Part shown: positions 48,117-59,967 of the stretch, piece by piece | Position numbering within the stretch: the first letter of the stretch is position 1 | Layout: every line of letters begins with the position of its first letter | Assembly (NCBI GenBank): GCA_000421085.1 | Contig: ATWE01000001.1 | Span: forward strand, 777,603 to 841,602 | Length of the DNA: 64,000 nucleotides | Reading direction: 5' to 3' | Source: Ensifer sp. USDA 6670 | GTDB taxonomy: Bacteria; Pseudomonadota; Alphaproteobacteria; Rhizobiales; Rhizobiaceae | The notes under the pieces: model-generated | What the model was told of the DNA's origin: nothing | The model's database searches: none | Seen by the model: the letters and a program-made list of their open reading frames with translations, nothing else | Translations under genes and position numbers: made by a program

Positions 48117-48143
48117 AACCGCCCGGAAACGGGCGGTTTTTTT
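48117..48143 (+). terminator. Rho-independent terminator of rpsD
   Basis: AACCGCCCG-GAAA-CGGGCGGTT with a T-tract lies 27 bp after the stop. Confidence 0.94.
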
Positions 48144-48232
48144 GTACGAAGTTGCCGGACGAATCCCATAAGCTGGGCGGATGCAGGACGGAGTGTCCTG
48201 ACCCAGACCGCTTCCGAAGTGAGAAGTGCCGA

Positions 48233-49180
48233 ATGCGCGAGCCGAAACCGCAAGAAGACCTCCAGGCGATCATCGACGACATCTATCTGGAACTGACGCC
48301 GCGCCTCGGCGAAGGGAAGGTTGCGGATTATATTCCGCAGCTTGCACGCGTCGATGCCCGTCACTTCGGCATGGCGATTGTAACGACGGGTGGCGAGGTC
48401 TATTGCGTCGGCGATGCGGAGATGCCGTTCTCTATTCAGAGCATCTCCAAGGTGTTCACGCTCACGCTGGCGCTCGGCAAACACGGCGAAAACATCTGGA
48501 ACCGGGTGGGGCGCGAGCCGTCGGGCTCGGCCTTCAATTCGATCGTCCAGCTCGAACATGAGGGCGGCAAGCCGCGCAACCCCTTCATCAATGCCGGCGC
48601 GATCAGGATAAGCGACCTCATTCTCGCCGGCCACACGCCGAAGGAACTGATCGGGGAGATCGTTCGCTTCGTTCGTTATCTCGCGGATGACGAGAACATC
48701 GTAATCGACCACGAAGTTGCACGCTCGGAGACGGCGACCGGATACCGCAATATCGCACTTGCGAATTTCATGCGGTCCTTCGGCCGGCTCGATCATCCGG
48801 TCGAGCACGTGCTTGGCGTCTATTTCCATCATTGCGCGCTCGCCATGACCTGCAGCCAGCTCGCCAAGGCCGGACTGTTTCTGGCCGCCGGCGGCACCAA
48901 CCCGCTGACCGGGCATTCGGTCGTGTCGCGTCAGCGTGCGCGGCGCATCAATGCGCTTATGCTCACCTGCGGCCATTATGACGGCTCTGGCGATTTTGCC
49001 TACCGGGTCGGCCTGCCGGGGAAGAGCGGCGTCGGCGGCGGCATCATGGCGGTGGCGCCGGGCAAGGCATCCATTGCCGTCTGGTCGCCGGGGCTCAACG
49101 ATTACGGCAATTCGCTTCTGGGGTCGCTGGCGCTGGAAATGCTCGCTGCGCGTACGGGTTGGTCGGTGTTCGGGCCGTAA
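48233..49180 (+). CDS. glsA: Glutaminase
   Basis: Glutaminase hydrolyses glutamine to glutamate and ammonia. The 315-residue protein belongs to the serine-beta-lactamase-like fold: [21 protein letters not shown] carries the catalytic Ser-x-x-Lys, then [42 protein letters not shown] and [35 protein letters not shown]. The start [16 protein letters not shown] at 48233 gives standard length. It follows rpsD's terminator, so it probably has its own promoter in the 90-bp gap. Confidence 0.96.
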   Translation: MREPKPQEDLQAIIDDIYLELTPRLGEGKVADYIPQLARVDARHFGMAIVTTGGEVYCVGDAEMPFSIQSISKVFTLTLALGKHGENIWNRVGREPSGSAFNSIVQLEHEGGKPRNPFINAGAIRISDLILAGHTPKELIGEIVRFVRYLADDENIVIDHEVARSETATGYRNIALANFMRSFGRLDHPVEHVLGVYFHHCALAMTCSQLAKAGLFLAAGGTNPLTGHSVVSRQRARRINALMLTCGHYDGSGDFAYRVGLPGKSGVGGGIMAVAPGKASIAVWSPGLNDYGNSLLGSLALEMLAARTGWSVFGP

Positions 49181-49219
49181 GCGCGCATCATGCAGCCGCC
49201 CCTCATCCCGCTGCCGCGA

Positions 49220-49244
49220 CCTTCTCCCCGCAGACGGGAGAAGG
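49220..49244. repeat. Short palindromic intergenic repeat
   Basis: CCTTCTCCC-GCAGAC-GGGAGAAGG pattern, preceded by CCCCTCATCCCGCTGCCG. The same arms occur at 33700 and 63569. It lies between glsA and ttcA. Confidence 0.65.
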
Positions 49245-49453
49245 GGACTCGCGGCACCACCTTCGCCACCATGACCGACTGCAAACCATCGGGCACGTCC
49301 CACTCCGATGCGCGGGGAGAGGATTAGGGGGGCAAAGACAAGGCGGCAAGGCACGCACGCCCGTTTTTTCTTGATCTTCCCGGCCGGACGGGGCAAGTCC
49401 TGCTTCAGAAAACAGAGCGCAACATGCGCCCTAGACAATCCGAGATTGCCGCC

Positions 49454-50338
49454 ATGGAACTCGCACAATTCTCCCCGAACGAGACAGACAGCGTCATTGT
49501 CGATGACGAAGCCTTCGAAGCTGCGACCCATCCGCTTTTTTCCCGTATGCCGTCCTCCGTCTCCTTCAACAAGCTGCGCAAGCGCCTGCTCAGGCGGGTG
49601 CGCCAGGCGCTCGACGATTTCGGCATGCTCAAGGGCTCCGGGCGCTGGCTTGTCGGCCTGTCGGGCGGAAAGGACAGCTACAGCCTGCTGGCGCTGCTGA
49701 TGGATCTGCAGTGGCGGGGTCTGCTTCCCGTCGAACTCGTCGCCTGCAATCTGGATCAGGGGCAGCCGAACTTCCCGAAGCATGTCCTGCCCGACTATCT
49801 CCGGTCCATCGGCGTCAAGCACCGCATCGAATACCGCGACACCTATTCGATCGTGAAGGAGAAGGTGCCGGCGGGCGCGACCTATTGTTCGCTCTGTTCA
49901 CGGCTGCGGCGCGGCAATCTTTATCGCATCGCCCGGGAGGAGGGCTGCGACGCATTGGTGCTTGGCCATCATCGGGAGGACATCCTTGAGACCTTCTTCA
50001 TGAACTTTTTCCATGGCGGGCGCCTGGCGTCGATGCCGGCGAAGCTTCTCAACGACGAGGGCGATCTGATGGTCCTGCGGCCGCTTGCCTATGCGGCGGA
50101 AGACGATCTTGCGAAGTTCGCCGCTGCCATGGAGTTCCCGATCATCCCCTGCGACCTCTGTGGTTCGCAGGACGGGCTCGAGCGCAACGCGATGAAGACG
50201 ATGCTTGCGGATCTCGAGCGGCGCATGCCGGGCCGCAAGGACACGATGCTGCGCGCGCTCGGACACGTGAACGCCTCGCATCTGCTCGATCCGAAGCTTT
50301 TCGATTTCCAATCCCTCTCTCCGGAGCCCAAAGAATGA
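49454..50338 (+). CDS. ttcA: tRNA 2-thiocytidine(32) synthetase TtcA
   Basis: TtcA thiolates C32 of some tRNAs using ATP and a [4Fe-4S] cluster. The 294-residue protein has the PP-loop [18 protein letters not shown], the cluster Cys pair [42 protein letters not shown] and a third Cys in [14 protein letters not shown] chose [10 protein letters not shown] at 49454; an ATG at 49424 would add ten residues and neither has an obvious ribosome-binding site. It overlaps the next gene by 4 bp (ATGA). Confidence 0.95.
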   Translation: MELAQFSPNETDSVIVDDEAFEAATHPLFSRMPSSVSFNKLRKRLLRRVRQALDDFGMLKGSGRWLVGLSGGKDSYSLLALLMDLQWRGLLPVELVACNLDQGQPNFPKHVLPDYLRSIGVKHRIEYRDTYSIVKEKVPAGATYCSLCSRLRRGNLYRIAREEGCDALVLGHHREDILETFFMNFFHGGRLASMPAKLLNDEGDLMVLRPLAYAAEDDLAKFAAAMEFPIIPCDLCGSQDGLERNAMKTMLADLERRMPGRKDTMLRALGHVNASHLLDPKLFDFQSLSPEPKE

Positions 50339-51159
50339 GCCATTCCGTCGACATCGCCGCACTTGCCAATCTGCTGCAGGAAGCGGCGGTAAAGGAAATC
50401 CTCCCGCGCTTTCGCAATCTTGGCTCCGGCGATGTGCGGATGAAATCGGAAGCGATCGACCTGGTGACGGAAGGCGACGAGGCCGCCGAGAGGCTGATCA
50501 AGGCGAAGATCGACGCAATTGCGCCAGGGGCCGTGTTCATCGGCGAGGAGTCCGTCGCCGCCGATCCGGCGCTCCTCGACAAGCTCGCCGGCGCCGATCT
50601 AGCGATCGTCGTCGATCCGATCGACGGCACCTTCAATTTCGCGGCCGGCCTGCCGCTCTTCGGTGTGATGGCGAGTGTCGTCGCCGGGGGAGAGACCGTT
50701 GCCGGGATCATCTACGATCCGCTCGGCAACGACTGGGTGATCGCCGAGCGGGGCTCTGGCGCGTGGATGTGCCGGCCCGACGGCACGCAGGAGAGATTGT
50801 CCGTCACAGCCGGGGCCACCGTCGAAAACATGGTGGGCGTCGCATCGGCCGGGTTTTACGCGCAGGCCGAGCGCCGCATCGTCATGGGCAATATGGCGAA
50901 GGTCCGGATGGCCACGAGCTATCGCTGCGCGGCGCATGAATACCGCATTTTCGCCGGCGGTCATCTGCACTTCCTGATGTATCAGAAGCTGATGCCGTGG
51001 GACCATCTCGCCGGCACCCTGATCGCCGAGGAAGCTGGCGCCTATGCGGCCCGTTTCGACGGCTCGCGTTATCTGCCCGCGCATACGAATGGCGGGCTGC
51101 TTCTCGCGACCGACAAGGAGAGCTGGGAGGAGTTGCGGCGGGAGGTCTTCACCGTCTGA
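50335..51159 (+). CDS. Inositol monophosphatase family protein
   Basis: A 274-residue member of the Mg2+-dependent, Li+-sensitive phosphatase family. Motifs: [26 protein letters not shown] (metal ligand Glu), [25 protein letters not shown] (WAxxDxLDGT-like metal site) and the C-terminal [20 protein letters not shown]. The last two motifs fix the fold. Substrates range from inositol phosphate to PAP and fructose-1,6-bisphosphate and cannot be told here. Its start is coupled to ttcA by an ATGA overlap. Confidence 0.93.
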   Translation: MSHSVDIAALANLLQEAAVKEILPRFRNLGSGDVRMKSEAIDLVTEGDEAAERLIKAKIDAIAPGAVFIGEESVAADPALLDKLAGADLAIVVDPIDGTFNFAAGLPLFGVMASVVAGGETVAGIIYDPLGNDWVIAERGSGAWMCRPDGTQERLSVTAGATVENMVGVASAGFYAQAERRIVMGNMAKVRMATSYRCAAHEYRIFAGGHLHFLMYQKLMPWDHLAGTLIAEEAGAYAARFDGSRYLPAHTNGGLLLATDKESWEELRREVFTV

Positions 51160-51174
51160 TCCGAAAAGACTCTT

Positions 51175-51221
51175 CTAACGACAGAGGCCGCCCGGTCTTT
51201 CCGGGCGGCCTCTGTCGTTAG
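51175..51221. terminator. Perfect 21-bp-arm hairpin between convergent genes
   Basis: The arms run from CTAACGACAGAGGCCGCCCGG to its exact complement with loop TCTTT. There is no T-tract on either strand. Its place between convergent genes suggests a bidirectional terminator. Confidence 0.7.
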
Positions 51222-51272
51222 ACCCAATGCAATTCCGGACGGAAAACCGTGCACACTTTTCGTGGAAGTACT

Positions 51273-52586
51273 CTAAAGGTGTCCGCCGCCGTGATCGTGC
51301 GTCGCATCGCTGTCGCCCGGATGGGTGAACAGCTTTCCATTTTCGGCCCAGAGCGTGGCGAAGATGGTCAGCAGGCCGAAAAGGGCGTAGCCGCCGAAGA
51401 GCGGCTGCAGCGTGCCGTTGAAGAGCTGGCCGACGGCACCGCCGATCAGCGCACCGCCGGTGGTGGAGACGAAACCGGTGACGGCGGTTGCCGTACCCGC
51501 CAGATGTCCCATCGGCTCGAGGCTGATGGCGGTGAAGTTGGTGGCGATAACGGCGAAGAACATCAGCAATAGCGAAAACAGGAGATAGCTGATGGCGAAG
51601 GCCGGAGTGCCCGCGAGCGACAGGACGTAACCGATAGCGGCAAAGAGGGTGAAGAGGATCATCGCGGCATGCGAGATGCGGCGCATCCCGAAACTGCGTA
51701 CGAAATAGCCGTTGGCGAAGTTCGCGACCGCTATCCCGCCGGCAGTGCCCGCAAAGGCGATAGGCATCCAGTCACTGAGATCGTAGACCTCGCCGAAGAC
51801 CTGCTGAACGCTGACGACATAGGCGCAAATGACCGCGGTGAACAGGGTCATTCCGATCATGTAGCCGCATGTGATGCGGTTCGTGAGCACCGTGCGGAAG
51901 CCGGAAAGGACCGCGCCCACCGAAAGCGGCAGACGCTCCTCCTTCGGCAGGGACTCCTTCATCCGCGTCAGCGCCCAAACGAACAGGGCGGCGCCGACGA
52001 CGCCGATCAGGATGAAGATCCAATGCCAGTCGGCATAGGCGATCACCACCTGGCCCAGTGTCGGAGCGACGATCGGTACGATCATGAAGACGATCATGAC
52101 GTAGGACATGACGCGTGCCATATCGCGGCCGCCGAAACAGTCGCGGACGATCGCCATGGTCGTGATGCGCACGGCGGCACCGCCGATCCCCTGGATGAAG
52201 CGGAGCAGGAGCAGCGTCTCGATGCTTTCGACCCAGGAGGCGGCGAACATCGACAGGCTGAAGAGCGCAAGGCCGCCAAGGAGAACGGACCGGCGCCCGA
52301 AGGCATCGGAGAGGCTCCCGAAGAATATCTGGGAGAGGCCGAAGCCGAGAAAGAAGACGCCGATCACGAGTTGGGTATCGTTGGCGTCGGCAACGTTGAG
52401 CGTCTGGCCGATGCTTGGCAGAGCCGGCAGCATGCTGTCGATCGCGAGCGCAATGCTCGCGGTCATGACCGCGATGGTGACGATGAATTCGACAAGGCCC
52501 ATTCCGAGTCGCGCGGCGCCCGAGGCCTGATCGGCATGGCCCAATGATTGCTCACCAAGCGAAGTTTGTTGGGAAACGGACGTCAT
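51273..52586 (-). CDS. Bcr/CflA-type MFS drug-resistance transporter (paralogue 2)
   Basis: A 437-residue 12-helix transporter. Motif A FFGSLSDAFGRRSVLLGGLAL, an RFIQGIGGAAVRITTMAIVRD segment (motif C-like GxxGxA) and EPMGHLAGTATAVTGFVSTTGGALIGGAVGQ in the second half identify the DHA1 Bcr/CflA subfamily, which exports bicyclomycin and similar compounds by proton antiport. The C-terminus is His-rich (DSDATHDHGGGHL), which is unusual and might bind metal. The start MTSVSQQTSLGEQ lies at 52586. It follows a paralogous gene 56 bp upstream on the same strand. Confidence 0.93.
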   Translation of the reverse strand: MTSVSQQTSLGEQSLGHADQASGAARLGMGLVEFIVTIAVMTASIALAIDSMLPALPSIGQTLNVADANDTQLVIGVFFLGFGLSQIFFGSLSDAFGRRSVLLGGLALFSLSMFAASWVESIETLLLLRFIQGIGGAAVRITTMAIVRDCFGGRDMARVMSYVMIVFMIVPIVAPTLGQVVIAYADWHWIFILIGVVGAALFVWALTRMKESLPKEERLPLSVGAVLSGFRTVLTNRITCGYMIGMTLFTAVICAYVVSVQQVFGEVYDLSDWMPIAFAGTAGGIAVANFANGYFVRSFGMRRISHAAMILFTLFAAIGYVLSLAGTPAFAISYLLFSLLLMFFAVIATNFTAISLEPMGHLAGTATAVTGFVSTTGGALIGGAVGQLFNGTLQPLFGGYALFGLLTIFATLWAENGKLFTHPGDSDATHDHGGGHL

Positions 52587-52642
52587 GTTCAGAATTCCAA
52601 AATGGACCGGGAGGAAAGATCGTTGTCCTGGAGCCAATCCCG

Positions 52643-53881
52643 CTAGCCTGCCGGATTGTGCGGTTTGAAAAGCTTGCCGCCCTCTGCGATCAGCACGCAG
52701 ACAAGCGCGACGACGGCGACCGTGAAGAAGCCGACCGCAAGGGGCGTGACGCTGTTGTTGAAGGCCTGGCCGATGAACGCGCCGATAATGCCGCCGCCGA
52801 TCGTCTGCGTGAAGCCGAGAACGGATGAGGCGGTGCCGGCCACGTGGCCGAGCGGCTCCATCGCCATCGCGTTGAAATTGGCGGCGATCAGCCCGAACTG
52901 AAACATGGTGGCGGCATGAAGAAGCATGAAGAGCGGCAAAGGCAGCGGCCCGATCAAGGACGCCGACATCCAGATGAAACTCGCAAGCGTGAAGCCGAGA
53001 AGTGCAGCATGCGACAGGGCCCGCATGCCGAACGTCCGGACGAGTCGCGAATTGGTGAAGGAGGCGACCGCCATCATGCCGGCGAAAGCGGCGAAAACGG
53101 CCGGAAACCAGACTCCCAGGCCATAGACGCCGACGAGAATCTGCTGCGCCGAGTTGATGAAACCGAAGAGAGCGCCGAGGAGAGCCGACGTAGCGAGCGT
53201 ATAGAACAGCGCCAGCCGGTTCGTCAGTACGATGCGGAAGCCCGCAAGTACGGAAGAGGCCGTGAAGGGGCGCCTGTTGGCGGGGGCCAAAGTCTCGCGA
53301 AGGCGCAAGGCGACCGGAAGCGCTACGGCAACCGCGAACAGAGCGATAACCACGAAGATCATGTGCCACTCGGAAAAGAGCATGATCAATTGTCCGATGC
53401 TCGGTGCGATGACCGGGACGATCATGAACACCATCATCACCAGCGACATGATCTCTGCCATCTGCCGTCCGCCATAGACATCGCGCACGATGGAAACGGT
53501 GATGACACGGGTTGCCGCCGCGCCTATGCCCTGGACGAGCCGAAGGAACAGGAGCGCCGCGAAGGTCGGTACGAACACGATTGCGAGAGCGCCGACGCCG
53601 TAAAGTGCCAGTCCGCCCAACAACGGTGCCTTTCGCCCGAAGCGATCGGACAGCGGACCGAAGAACAGCTGCGCGAACCCCATGCCGAGCAGATAGGCGG
53701 TAATGACGTATTGCCGATGGTTCTCATCGGCCACGCCGAGGCTTGCGCCGATTTCCTGTAGTCCGGGCAACATGATGTCGATCGAGATCGCGTTGATGGA
53801 CATCAGCATGGCCATCAACGCGATGAACTGGACTTTCGTCAGTCCGGAAAGGGTGGCGGTTTGGTCTATTGGCCGTGTCAT
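52643..53881 (-). CDS. Bcr/CflA-type MFS drug-resistance transporter (paralogue 1)
   Basis: A 412-residue 12-helix transporter, clearly a tandem paralogue of the next gene. It has SIDIMLPGLQEIGASLGVADENHRQYVITAYLLGMGFAQLFFGPLSDRFGRKAPLLGG (motif A), RLVQGIGAAATRVITVSIVRDVYGGRQMAEI and EPLGHVAGTASSVLGFTQTIGGGIIGAFIGQ. The start MTRPIDQTATLSGL at 53881 gives a normal N-terminus; the ORF extends 26 codons upstream. The pair is probably an operon; substrates unknown. Confidence 0.93.
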   Translation of the reverse strand: MTRPIDQTATLSGLTKVQFIALMAMLMSINAISIDIMLPGLQEIGASLGVADENHRQYVITAYLLGMGFAQLFFGPLSDRFGRKAPLLGGLALYGVGALAIVFVPTFAALLFLRLVQGIGAAATRVITVSIVRDVYGGRQMAEIMSLVMMVFMIVPVIAPSIGQLIMLFSEWHMIFVVIALFAVAVALPVALRLRETLAPANRRPFTASSVLAGFRIVLTNRLALFYTLATSALLGALFGFINSAQQILVGVYGLGVWFPAVFAAFAGMMAVASFTNSRLVRTFGMRALSHAALLGFTLASFIWMSASLIGPLPLPLFMLLHAATMFQFGLIAANFNAMAMEPLGHVAGTASSVLGFTQTIGGGIIGAFIGQAFNNSVTPLAVGFFTVAVVALVCVLIAEGGKLFKPHNPAG

Positions 53882-54227
53882 TTCTTCATCCTGCCGGCTG
53901 CAGCTTTCCCGCAGCCGGTTCTCTGCCACGCCGAGCCAGTGCGTGGCACGTTTTGCCATGAATGGATCTGCTGAATGAACTCAGTCTTTTGTTGTGTCGG
54001 ATCGAAGAGGACGCAGTACTTGCTGGCGGAAAACGGAGGAGGCCGCGTCCCTGGGCAGGCGGAGACGAGACCGCGCGCCGGTCGTCCATGGCGCTTCATG
54101 ACTGGCGTGAATATCTCCGACAGCTCATGAAGCGTATTGAAAATTAGCTGCGCGGTATATTGCTTCGGAATCAAAAAAGGCGGTCACCCGCCTTTTCCGA
54201 TCATCGCGAAGATGCGGTTCGGAAGTG
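53882..54227. other. Intergenic region upstream of the MFS pair
   Basis: This 346-bp region contains the grxD terminator at 54173-54194. A 61-codon plus-strand ORF at 53962-54147 lacks a ribosome-binding site and is probably chance. Confidence 0.4.
54173..54194 (-). terminator. Rho-independent terminator of grxD
   Basis: On the minus strand AAGGCGG-GTGA-CCGCCTT is followed by TTTT. It lies 34-55 bp after the grxD stop. Confidence 0.85.
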
Positions 54228-54563
54228 TCAGGCGGCGCCCTTGACGGAAATACCCTGTCCCTGAAGAAGCGACTGCAGCTCGCCCGCCTGGAACATCTCC
54301 CGCACGATGTCGCAACCGCCGACGAACTCGCCCTTCACGTAAAGCTGCGGAATGGTCGGCCAGTTGGAATAATCCTTGATGCCCTGGCGCAGATCGGCAT
54401 CGGCGAGCACGTTGATGCCCTTATAGTCGACGCCGACGTAATCCAGAATCTGCACCACCTGGCCGGAGAAACCACACTGCGGAAACTGCGGCGTTCCCTT
54501 CATGAAAAGAACGACGTCGTTGCTCTTGACCTCGTTATCGATGAAATCGTTGATTCCGCTCAT
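54228..54563 (-). CDS. grxD: Monothiol glutaredoxin (Grx4 type)
   Basis: A 111-residue CGFS glutaredoxin: [37 protein letters not shown], then [23 protein letters not shown]. These proteins bind a [2Fe-2S] cluster at a dimer interface with glutathione and pass it on, often with BolA partners in iron sensing. A BolA-like gene lies ~420 bp upstream on the same strand, with a small basic gene between; this pairing supports a shared Fe-S/iron role. The start [16 protein letters not shown] is standard. Confidence 0.97.
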   Translation of the reverse strand: MSGINDFIDNEVKSNDVVLFMKGTPQFPQCGFSGQVVQILDYVGVDYKGINVLADADLRQGIKDYSNWPTIPQLYVKGEFVGGCDIVREMFQAGELQSLLQGQGISVKGAA

Positions 54564-54728
54564 CTCGTCTTCCTTCCTGCGCCGGTTTCAAGGACCGGAT
54601 ACCGATTGGGGTCTAGATAGCACGCATGGACGTGGTTTTCACCACCCAATCGCAAAATTATTGATGGTCCCTCAAAGTTCGGCTTCCGCACCACTATCAG
54701 AGCAGCACGAGGACTGGACCCTCGTGCT

Positions 54729-54971
54729 CTAGGCCGAGCGGCGGCGCAGTTTGCTCCGGGAAGCCGCGGTCCGGCGACGGCTCACCTGCTTCTTTGCCGG
54801 TTTACGGAAGGCCGCCTCGACGATGTCAGCCAGTAGGCCGCCTGACTTGGCTCTCCTGCTTCGCCGTTTCGCCCGCTTGGCCGCGGTTCCGGTCGCCCTC
54901 GTTTTCTTGAGGATCTCTTTCAATGCGCTGTCAACGACCCCGCTTACGAGCTCCTTGATCAGGTCGGCCAT
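54729..54971 (-). CDS. Small basic protein of unknown function
   Basis: An 80-residue protein: an amphipathic N-terminus (MADLIKELVSGVVDSALKEILKKT) followed by a very basic stretch (AAKRAKRRSRRAKSGG) and a basic tail ending RSKLRRRSA. The Lys/Arg content resembles nucleic-acid-binding tails. It starts 8 bp after the BolA-like gene and is likely cotranscribed with it. I cannot assign a family. Confidence 0.6.
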   Translation of the reverse strand: MADLIKELVSGVVDSALKEILKKTRATGTAAKRAKRRSRRAKSGGLLADIVEAAFRKPAKKQVSRRRTAASRSKLRRRSA

Positions 54972-54978
54972 TTCGTTC

Positions 54979-55212
54979 TTACTCCGGCGCACTGGTTTGA
55001 AGGGCAAGTGCATGGAGTATGCCGCCCATGTTGCCCTTCAAGGCATTGTAGACCATCTGGTGCTGCTGCACGCGCGTCTTGCCGCGAAACGCTTCGGCCA
55101 CGACTTCGGCGGCATAGTGGTCGCCGTCACCGGCCAGATCACGAATCGTGACCTTTGCACCGGGAATCCCGGCCTTGATCATGTCTTCGATATCGCCTGG
55201 TGCCATGGGCAT
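54979..55212 (-). CDS. BolA family protein
   Basis: A 77-residue BolA-like protein: IEDMIKAGIPGAKVTIRDLAGDGDHYAAEVVAEAFRGKTRVQQHQMVYNALKGNMGGILHALALQT. The conserved His in RVQQHQMVYNAL and the FRGKTRV loop are the BolA fold marks; the shorter form lacks the long N-terminus of stress BolA1. Such proteins partner with CGFS glutaredoxins in [2Fe-2S] transfer and iron regulation, consistent with grxD nearby. The start MPMAPGDIEDM follows GGGAG ten bases upstream; MAPGDIED is an alternative start. It is 124 bp after purL. Confidence 0.93.
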   Translation of the reverse strand: MPMAPGDIEDMIKAGIPGAKVTIRDLAGDGDHYAAEVVAEAFRGKTRVQQHQMVYNALKGNMGGILHALALQTSAPE

Positions 55213-55336
55213 GATACGCCAACTCCCTTGTTATTTTTGCGGGCGGCAGCGCCGCCACCGCCCGCTATGAACTGAAGGGAAACACGATTCAGGGGCCGAA
55301 GGCAAATGCTGTTTCGGCCGTCTGCCGGCAGGCGGG

Positions 55337-57568
<2,232 letters not shown>

Positions 57569-57753
57569 CGTCGACCGTCAAATCCTTCGGGCGGCGCGCA
57601 ACCCTTGCTTCAAAGGGAAGGCGCGTGCGTACCGCAACGTAACAGGGGCGCTTTGCGGCTTCTTTAGCCTATGCCGCGGCGCCGCGCGACAGAAAAATAC
57701 GGTCGATCAACAGGGCGGCAGCCCGGATTTCAGGGCAGACGGACCGGGCTCGA

Positions 57754-57865
57754 GATCACGATGTTTTTAGGTTGGGTCGACCTAAAAACATGGACGTGAT
57801 CGATTCAAGAAGTTGAGGCGCGGGATGCGGGCGGAAAACCGCACACACTTTTCCTCATCCCGCTC
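57754..57865 (-). repeat. RIME-like intergenic element, copy 3 (inverted)
   Basis: The reverse complement of the pattern at 20504 and 21042: GATCACGATG on the left, then TTTTTAGGTTGGGTCGACCT, and CACTTTTCCTCATCCCGCTC on the right. It ends within the stop codon of the PagL-like gene and sits upstream of purL. Confidence 0.83.
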
Positions 57866-58458
57866 TAGAACTCGTAGCCGAGCATCAGCCCCGCACGCGT
57901 GAGCCCGTCGTTCGGGCCGTCGCAAAGGTTGGCGTTGGACGCATGCTCGACCGTGGCCGAGAGATTCCAGTGGTCGTCGAAACGGAAGCCCGCGGCTGCA
58001 TATTCGCGAAACAACAGCCTGCAGCCGAGTTTCGGTCCGTCCGATCCATCGTCATTGAGATCACCGTCATGCACCGTAGCGCCGGCGCCGAGCTCGATGA
58101 AGAAGCGCTCCGTGATGTCGGCATCCCAACTCAAGCCGGCATAGATCTCGTTTACGCCGCTGGACGAGGTCGCGACGGACGCGCCGGCATGGATCCGCGG
58201 CCGGAGGATTTTTTCGGCAAATCCGTTTGCGCTTCCGGCGCCGAGCGGATCGAAGAACAATGTAACGGAAGGGAAGGCCCCGTCTTCCTGATTTGAGCCG
58301 TCGCCGATCGAGGTCGTAGCGCCGAACCGCAATTCATCGAAGACATTTTCTGCTGCACCGGCCTGGGAAATGCCTGCGGTCAGTGCGCCCGAACAGGCGA
58401 TGAGGGCTGCAATGAATGTAAGCCTGCCTCCACCTGCAAACGAGCGGAAATCTCTCAT
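57865..58458 (-). CDS. PagL-like acyloxyacyl hydrolase (lipid A 3-O-deacylase family)
   Basis: A 197-residue outer-membrane protein with a signal peptide (FIAALIACSGALTAGISQAGA) and alternating beta strands (RFFIELGAGATVHDGDLND, AAGFRFDDHWNLSATVEHASNANL). The C-terminal VEHASNANLCDGPNDGLTRAGLMLGYEF carries the His-x-Ser pair expected for PagL's catalytic residues and ends in an aromatic, as outer-membrane barrels do. Lipid A deacylation is inferred from the motif. I chose the ATG at 58458 over the TTG at 58464. Confidence 0.85.
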   Translation of the reverse strand: MRDFRSFAGGGRLTFIAALIACSGALTAGISQAGAAENVFDELRFGATTSIGDGSNQEDGAFPSVTLFFDPLGAGSANGFAEKILRPRIHAGASVATSSSGVNEIYAGLSWDADITERFFIELGAGATVHDGDLNDDGSDGPKLGCRLLFREYAAAGFRFDDHWNLSATVEHASNANLCDGPNDGLTRAGLMLGYEF

Positions 58459-58548
58459 GCTCAAACCTTCCAGTGCGAATCAATCTGTGCGGGGTCAAAA
58501 GCAAGAGTAGATTGCCGAGGCTTGCGCGAAAGTCACCTTTAAAAGTAA

Positions 58549-59967
58549 TCAATCGAAACTGTCGTATCCGGCGCGCCCGCTATCGAGAAGCCGACGCAGT
58601 ATTTCGAAACCTCTTCGCACCTCGGATCGTTCGGTGGGCGAGGAGAAACCAACGCGGATACGGTGAAAAACCCGGTCGGAGCGTCCGGCCTTGAATTCAT
58701 CCTCATCGTCGATGAGCACGCCCTCCTGCAGGGCGGCCTGCTTGAAGGTTCCGGAAAGCCAGGGCTCGGGCAGCTTCAGCCAGAAAAAAGGAATCTTCGG
58801 ATGCGAGTTGAACTCGAATCCAGCGAAGATCTCGCGCGCCAGAGCTTCGCGTGCGCCTATTTCCTCGACACCGCGATTGCGCAATACCGCCGCCGATCCG
58901 GAGAGGACCAGACGGGCGCAAAGTTCCGCAAGAATGAAAGGCAGACCGCCGCTCACCATCTTGTGGGCTACGCGGATGCGCTGGCTGAAATGCGGCGGGC
59001 AGGCGACCCAGCCGCCGCGTACGCCGGCAGCAACGGACTTCGAAAGTCCGCCGACGAGGAAGGTTCGCTCGGGCGCTAGTTCCATCAGCAATGGCAGCGG
59101 GTCCCCGGTCATGGAACCGTAGAGATTGTCCTCGACCAGCCAGACGCCGTATTTGCGGGCGATGTCGGCGATTGCCTGGCGCCGGTCGAGCGGCATGACC
59201 GCGACCGTTGGGTTCTGCGCGCCGGGCATCAGAAAGGCGAGTTTCGGGTGCTGCTGGGCACAGACACGCTCGAAATCTTCCGGCCGCATCCCGAATTCGT
59301 CACTTTCCACCAGTGCGATCCGCCGCCCGATGAGGCCGGCGCTGCGGCTGATCTGGGAATAGGTCAGCGTCTCGAAGGCGATGCGGTCGCCCGGGGAGGT
59401 GACGGCCGAGATCACCGCGACCACGGCGGCATGAGCCCCAAGCGTCGGAACGACCGTTTCCGGCCCCGGCCGGAAATTGCCGCGCGCCAGCCATTGAGAC
59501 CCGGCTTCGAACCAATGATCCGGAAAGTTGCGGGCATAGCTCGCAATGTCCCCGTGATGCTCACGGCTGATGTCTCCAAGCAATTGCGCCAGAATGTCGC
59601 CCTGTCCGATATCAGGCGCGGCGGTGCTGTCGAAGCGGAGCTTGCCGGCGGGAGCTATGAGCGGACGCGTCCCTGAAAGCGACGTCGTCAGCGGATCCGA
59701 CTGCTCCGGCGGCCTGCTTTCCGGATGATCGAGAACGTAGGTGCCTCGGCCGACCTCGCCGCTGACCAGGCCACGTTCGCGGACAATGCCGTAGGCGCGA
59801 CCGATCGTGCCGATCGTCACCCCCACATCAAAGGCGAGATTGCGCTGGGGCGGCAGCTTCGTACCCGCGGGCAGGGTGCCGTTGCCGATTGCCTCTTCGA
59901 TCTGGTCGGCAATGCGCGCGTAAAGCGGCCCGTGACCTTGTTCAATGTCGGGAAGCCAAGTTGTCAT
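58549..59967 (-). CDS. MocR-type regulator (GntR HTH fused to aminotransferase domain)
   Basis: A 472-residue PLP-binding transcription factor. Residues ~10-75 are a GntR winged HTH (PLYARIADQIEEAIGNGTLPAGTKLPPQRNLAFDVGVTIGTIGRAYGIVRERGLVSGEVGRG). The rest is a class I aminotransferase fold with AHAAVVAVISAVTSPGD, MPGAQNPTVAVMPLDRRQ, YGVWLVEDNLYGSM and the PLP-lysine region FLVGGLSKSVAAGVRGGW. MocR proteins sense amines or PLP and often control a divergent gene. Here that is a DUF1127 gene, with two short inverted repeats in the shared promoter. Confidence 0.94.
   Translation of the reverse strand: MTTWLPDIEQGHGPLYARIADQIEEAIGNGTLPAGTKLPPQRNLAFDVGVTIGTIGRAYGIVRERGLVSGEVGRGTYVLDHPESRPPEQSDPLTTSLSGTRPLIAPAGKLRFDSTAAPDIGQGDILAQLLGDISREHHGDIASYARNFPDHWFEAGSQWLARGNFRPGPETVVPTLGAHAAVVAVISAVTSPGDRIAFETLTYSQISRSAGLIGRRIALVESDEFGMRPEDFERVCAQQHPKLAFLMPGAQNPTVAVMPLDRRQAIADIARKYGVWLVEDNLYGSMTGDPLPLLMELAPERTFLVGGLSKSVAAGVRGGWVACPPHFSQRIRVAHKMVSGGLPFILAELCARLVLSGSAAVLRNRGVEEIGAREALAREIFAGFEFNSHPKIPFFWLKLPEPWLSGTFKQAALQEGVLIDDEDEFKAGRSDRVFHRIRVGFSSPTERSEVRRGFEILRRLLDSGRAGYDSFD

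Noticed and set aside
53962..54147. 61-codon plus-strand ORF upstream of the MFS pair
   Set aside because: No ribosome-binding site or family-like pattern; overlaps the probable promoter region of the MFS genes.
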